NCBI GenBank assembly: GCA_913048385.1
Contig: CAJWVZ010000004.1
Span: 62,001 to 126,000, forward strand
Origin: an uncultured Gammaproteobacteria bacterium
GTDB taxonomy: Bacteria; Pseudomonadota; Gammaproteobacteria; Pseudomonadales; Pseudohongiellaceae
Direction of reading: 5' to 3'
DNA length: 64,000 nt
The notes below the pieces were generated by a model that searched no databases, had not been told where the DNA came from, and saw only the letters and a program-made list of their open reading frames with translations. The translations under genes and the position numbers were made by a program. Shown here in pieces: positions 62,704 through 64,000 of the stretch; position 1 is the first letter of the stretch, and each line of letters begins with the position of its first letter.

Positions 62704-64000
62704 ATGGAAATGAGCAAAAAAAATCACATGCCTCTAAAATTTGGCTTCCCAGAAAAAATTGGATTATATGACCCCGCAATGGAAAAAGACTCGTGTGGGG
62801 TCGGATTTGTCGCTCACATTAAAGGAAAGCCAAGTCACCAAATAATGCTCGACGCTTATCACCTTAATTCTCGCATGGATCACAGAGGGGGTTGTGGATT
62901 CGAGGCAAATACCGGCGATGGCGCAGGTATCTTAATGGCTCTTCCTCACCAATTTTTAAAGAAAATTGCAACTGAACTCTTCAAAAAACCTCTCCCTGAG
63001 GCTGGAAAATTTGCAGTTGGAAACATTTTTCTGCCTCAGCTAAAAGAAGAGCAAAATAAGTGTCAAACTGTCATTGAGCAAATTATTTCCGAAGAGGGCC
63101 AAGAGCTAATCGGCTGGCGAGACGTACCAACAGATCCAAGAGGAGCGAACATCGGCCCTGCCGCGCTAACAGCACAACCAAAAATAATTCAACTTTTCGT
63201 CAGCTCAGCTGGGCACTTAACTCAGCAGGAATTTGAAAGAAAACTTTACATTATTCGAAAACGTTTTAGCAACAAACTGCGAACCGATAAGAGTCTTAAA
63301 GAAGCTAAGCTGTTATATGCGTGCAGCCTCTCTTCAAAAATTATTGTATACAAGGGTATGCTCACGCCCGGTCAACTCTTCCCATTTTTCCCGGACTTAA
63401 TGGACCGTTCATTTCAAACTCATCTTGCTATGGTGCACTCTCGATTTAGTACCAACACCTTCCCGTCTTGGGATAGAGCGCAACCAAACAGGTTTATGAG
63501 CCATAATGGGGAAATTAATACTTTAAGAGGCAACGTCAACGCTATGATTGCTCGGCAAGGCCAAGCAAAAACCTTGGTATATGGAGATAGGCTCTCCAAC
63601 CTATTTCCGATAATAGAATCCGATTGCTCAGATTCAGGATGTTTTGATTCAGTTCTCGAATTTATGATTATGTCTGGAAGATCGTTGCAAGAATCAATGA
63701 TGATGATGATTCCAGAAGCTTGGCAAGCTAATCCAGAAATGGATCCAAAAAAACGAGATTTTTATGAATTTAATTCTGCTGTTATGGAACCTTGGGATGG
63801 ACCTGCGTCGATTGTGTTTACAGATGGTGATCAGTTAGGCGCTGTTCTCGATCGAAACGGTTTACGACCAAGCCGATATTACGTTACAACGGACGACCGG
63901 GTAATCATGGCATCCGAAGTAGGCGTTGTCCCAGTTGACCCTGCCGATATTCTTCTGAAAGGACGCCTTCAACCAGGGAAAATGTTTTTATTGGATTTTG
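62704..64000 (+). CDS. gltB: Glutamate synthase large subunit (3' end outside window)
   Basis: The frame opens at ATG 62704 directly after an in-frame TAA and runs off the window, giving about 432 residues. The N-terminal glutaminase domain is present: GLYDPAMEKDSCGVGF holds the catalytic Cys (C31, N-terminal after processing), followed by MDHRGGCGFEANTGDGAGIL. Further on, HSRFSTNTFPSWDRAQPNR, FMSHNGEINTLRGN and the LRPSRYYVT-type block complete the glutamine amidotransferase part. GltB with GltD makes glutamate from 2-oxoglutarate and glutamine. Whether gltD follows is outside the window. Confidence 0.96.
   Translation, partial: MEMSKKNHMPLKFGFPEKIGLYDPAMEKDSCGVGFVAHIKGKPSHQIMLDAYHLNSRMDHRGGCGFEANTGDGAGILMALPHQFLKKIATELFKKPLPEAGKFAVGNIFLPQLKEEQNKCQTVIEQIISEEGQELIGWRDVPTDPRGANIGPAALTAQPKIIQLFVSSAGHLTQQEFERKLYIIRKRFSNKLRTDKSLKEAKLLYACSLSSKIIVYKGMLTPGQLFPFFPDLMDRSFQTHLAMVHSRFSTNTFPSWDRAQPNRFMSHNGEINTLRGNVNAMIARQGQAKTLVYGDRLSNLFPIIESDCSDSGCFDSVLEFMIMSGRSLQESMMMMIPEAWQANPEMDPKKRDFYEFNSAVMEPWDGPASIVFTDGDQLGAVLDRNGLRPSRYYVTTDDRVIMASEVGVVPVDPADILLKGRLQPGKMFLLDF

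Overview
This window looks like the chromosome of an aerobic gammaproteobacterium, probably marine and related to the Pseudohongiella/OM182/SAR92-type lineages. That placement is an inference from gene content (Uup-type ABC-F, Fpr, MadLM, GltB, TonB receptor, many PQQ enzymes and secreted alpha/beta hydrolases), not from a marker-gene tree. GC is moderate. Genes are densely packed on both strands, and I see no rRNA, tRNA, CRISPR array, insertion sequence or phage gene. The window cuts a gene at each end: an OvoA-type methyltransferase on the left and glutamate synthase (gltB) on the right.

Region 1 (1-7982): the end of an ovothiol locus (OvoA methyltransferase domain and an OvoB-like PLP lyase), ferredoxin-NADP reductase, an RND/MMPL exporter, a perfect bidirectional terminator, a secreted redoxin-cytochrome c-copper monooxygenase-like fusion, and an inositol monophosphatase. 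Region 2 (8084-11596): a tight three-gene set resembling mycobacterial DprE1, DprE2 and the UbiA phosphoribosyltransferase. The last is fused to a HAD phosphatase, which suggests polyprenyl-phosphate-arabinose synthesis. Region 3 (11724-20521): a CHRD protein, a PQQ dehydrogenase with an N-terminal heme c domain, then VOC, CREST/ceramidase-like, MOSC, small membrane and secreted PqqB-like proteins, followed by Uup and an M48 lipoprotein protease.

Region 4 (20530-25903): a PQQ alcohol dehydrogenase with a lanthanide-type D-x-D signature and its diheme cytochrome, divergent from a malonate uptake and activation operon (madL, madM, malonyl-CoA synthetase-like). Region 5 (25912-34497): secreted enzymes, including an HpaI-type aldolase with a signal peptide, an NHL propeller, several alpha/beta hydrolases, and an unrecognised, translationally coupled secreted protein/lipoprotein pair. 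Region 6 (34595-44501): an HxlR regulator with an ABA4-like membrane protein, divergent from a quinone-oxidoreductase-like MDR enzyme; a half-size asparaginase; a beta-helix lipoprotein; an overlooked 57-58 residue membrane protein; a large secreted hydrolase; a DMT transporter; an HNH nuclease; and an SDR.

Region 7 (44586-55398): a TonB-dependent receptor facing a run of minus-strand envelope genes: GlpQ, a DUF5916 barrel protein, a fused M1 + M28 + PDZ peptidase, and a TolB-like lipoprotein preceded by a Fur-box-like site. Region 8 (55552-64000): a D-cysteine-desulfhydrase-like enzyme, an unknown helical protein, and a periplasmic PaoABC-like molybdenum hydroxylase operon. The operon has a cytochrome b partner and a strong Fur-box-like site upstream; gltB starts at the right edge.

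The common theme is periplasmic oxidation: quinoproteins, c-type cytochromes, a Mo-hydroxylase and a copper-type domain feed electrons to the membrane, accompanied by many secreted hydrolases. Start codons were chosen by eye from ribosome-binding-site-like sequence and signal peptides. No homology search was run.
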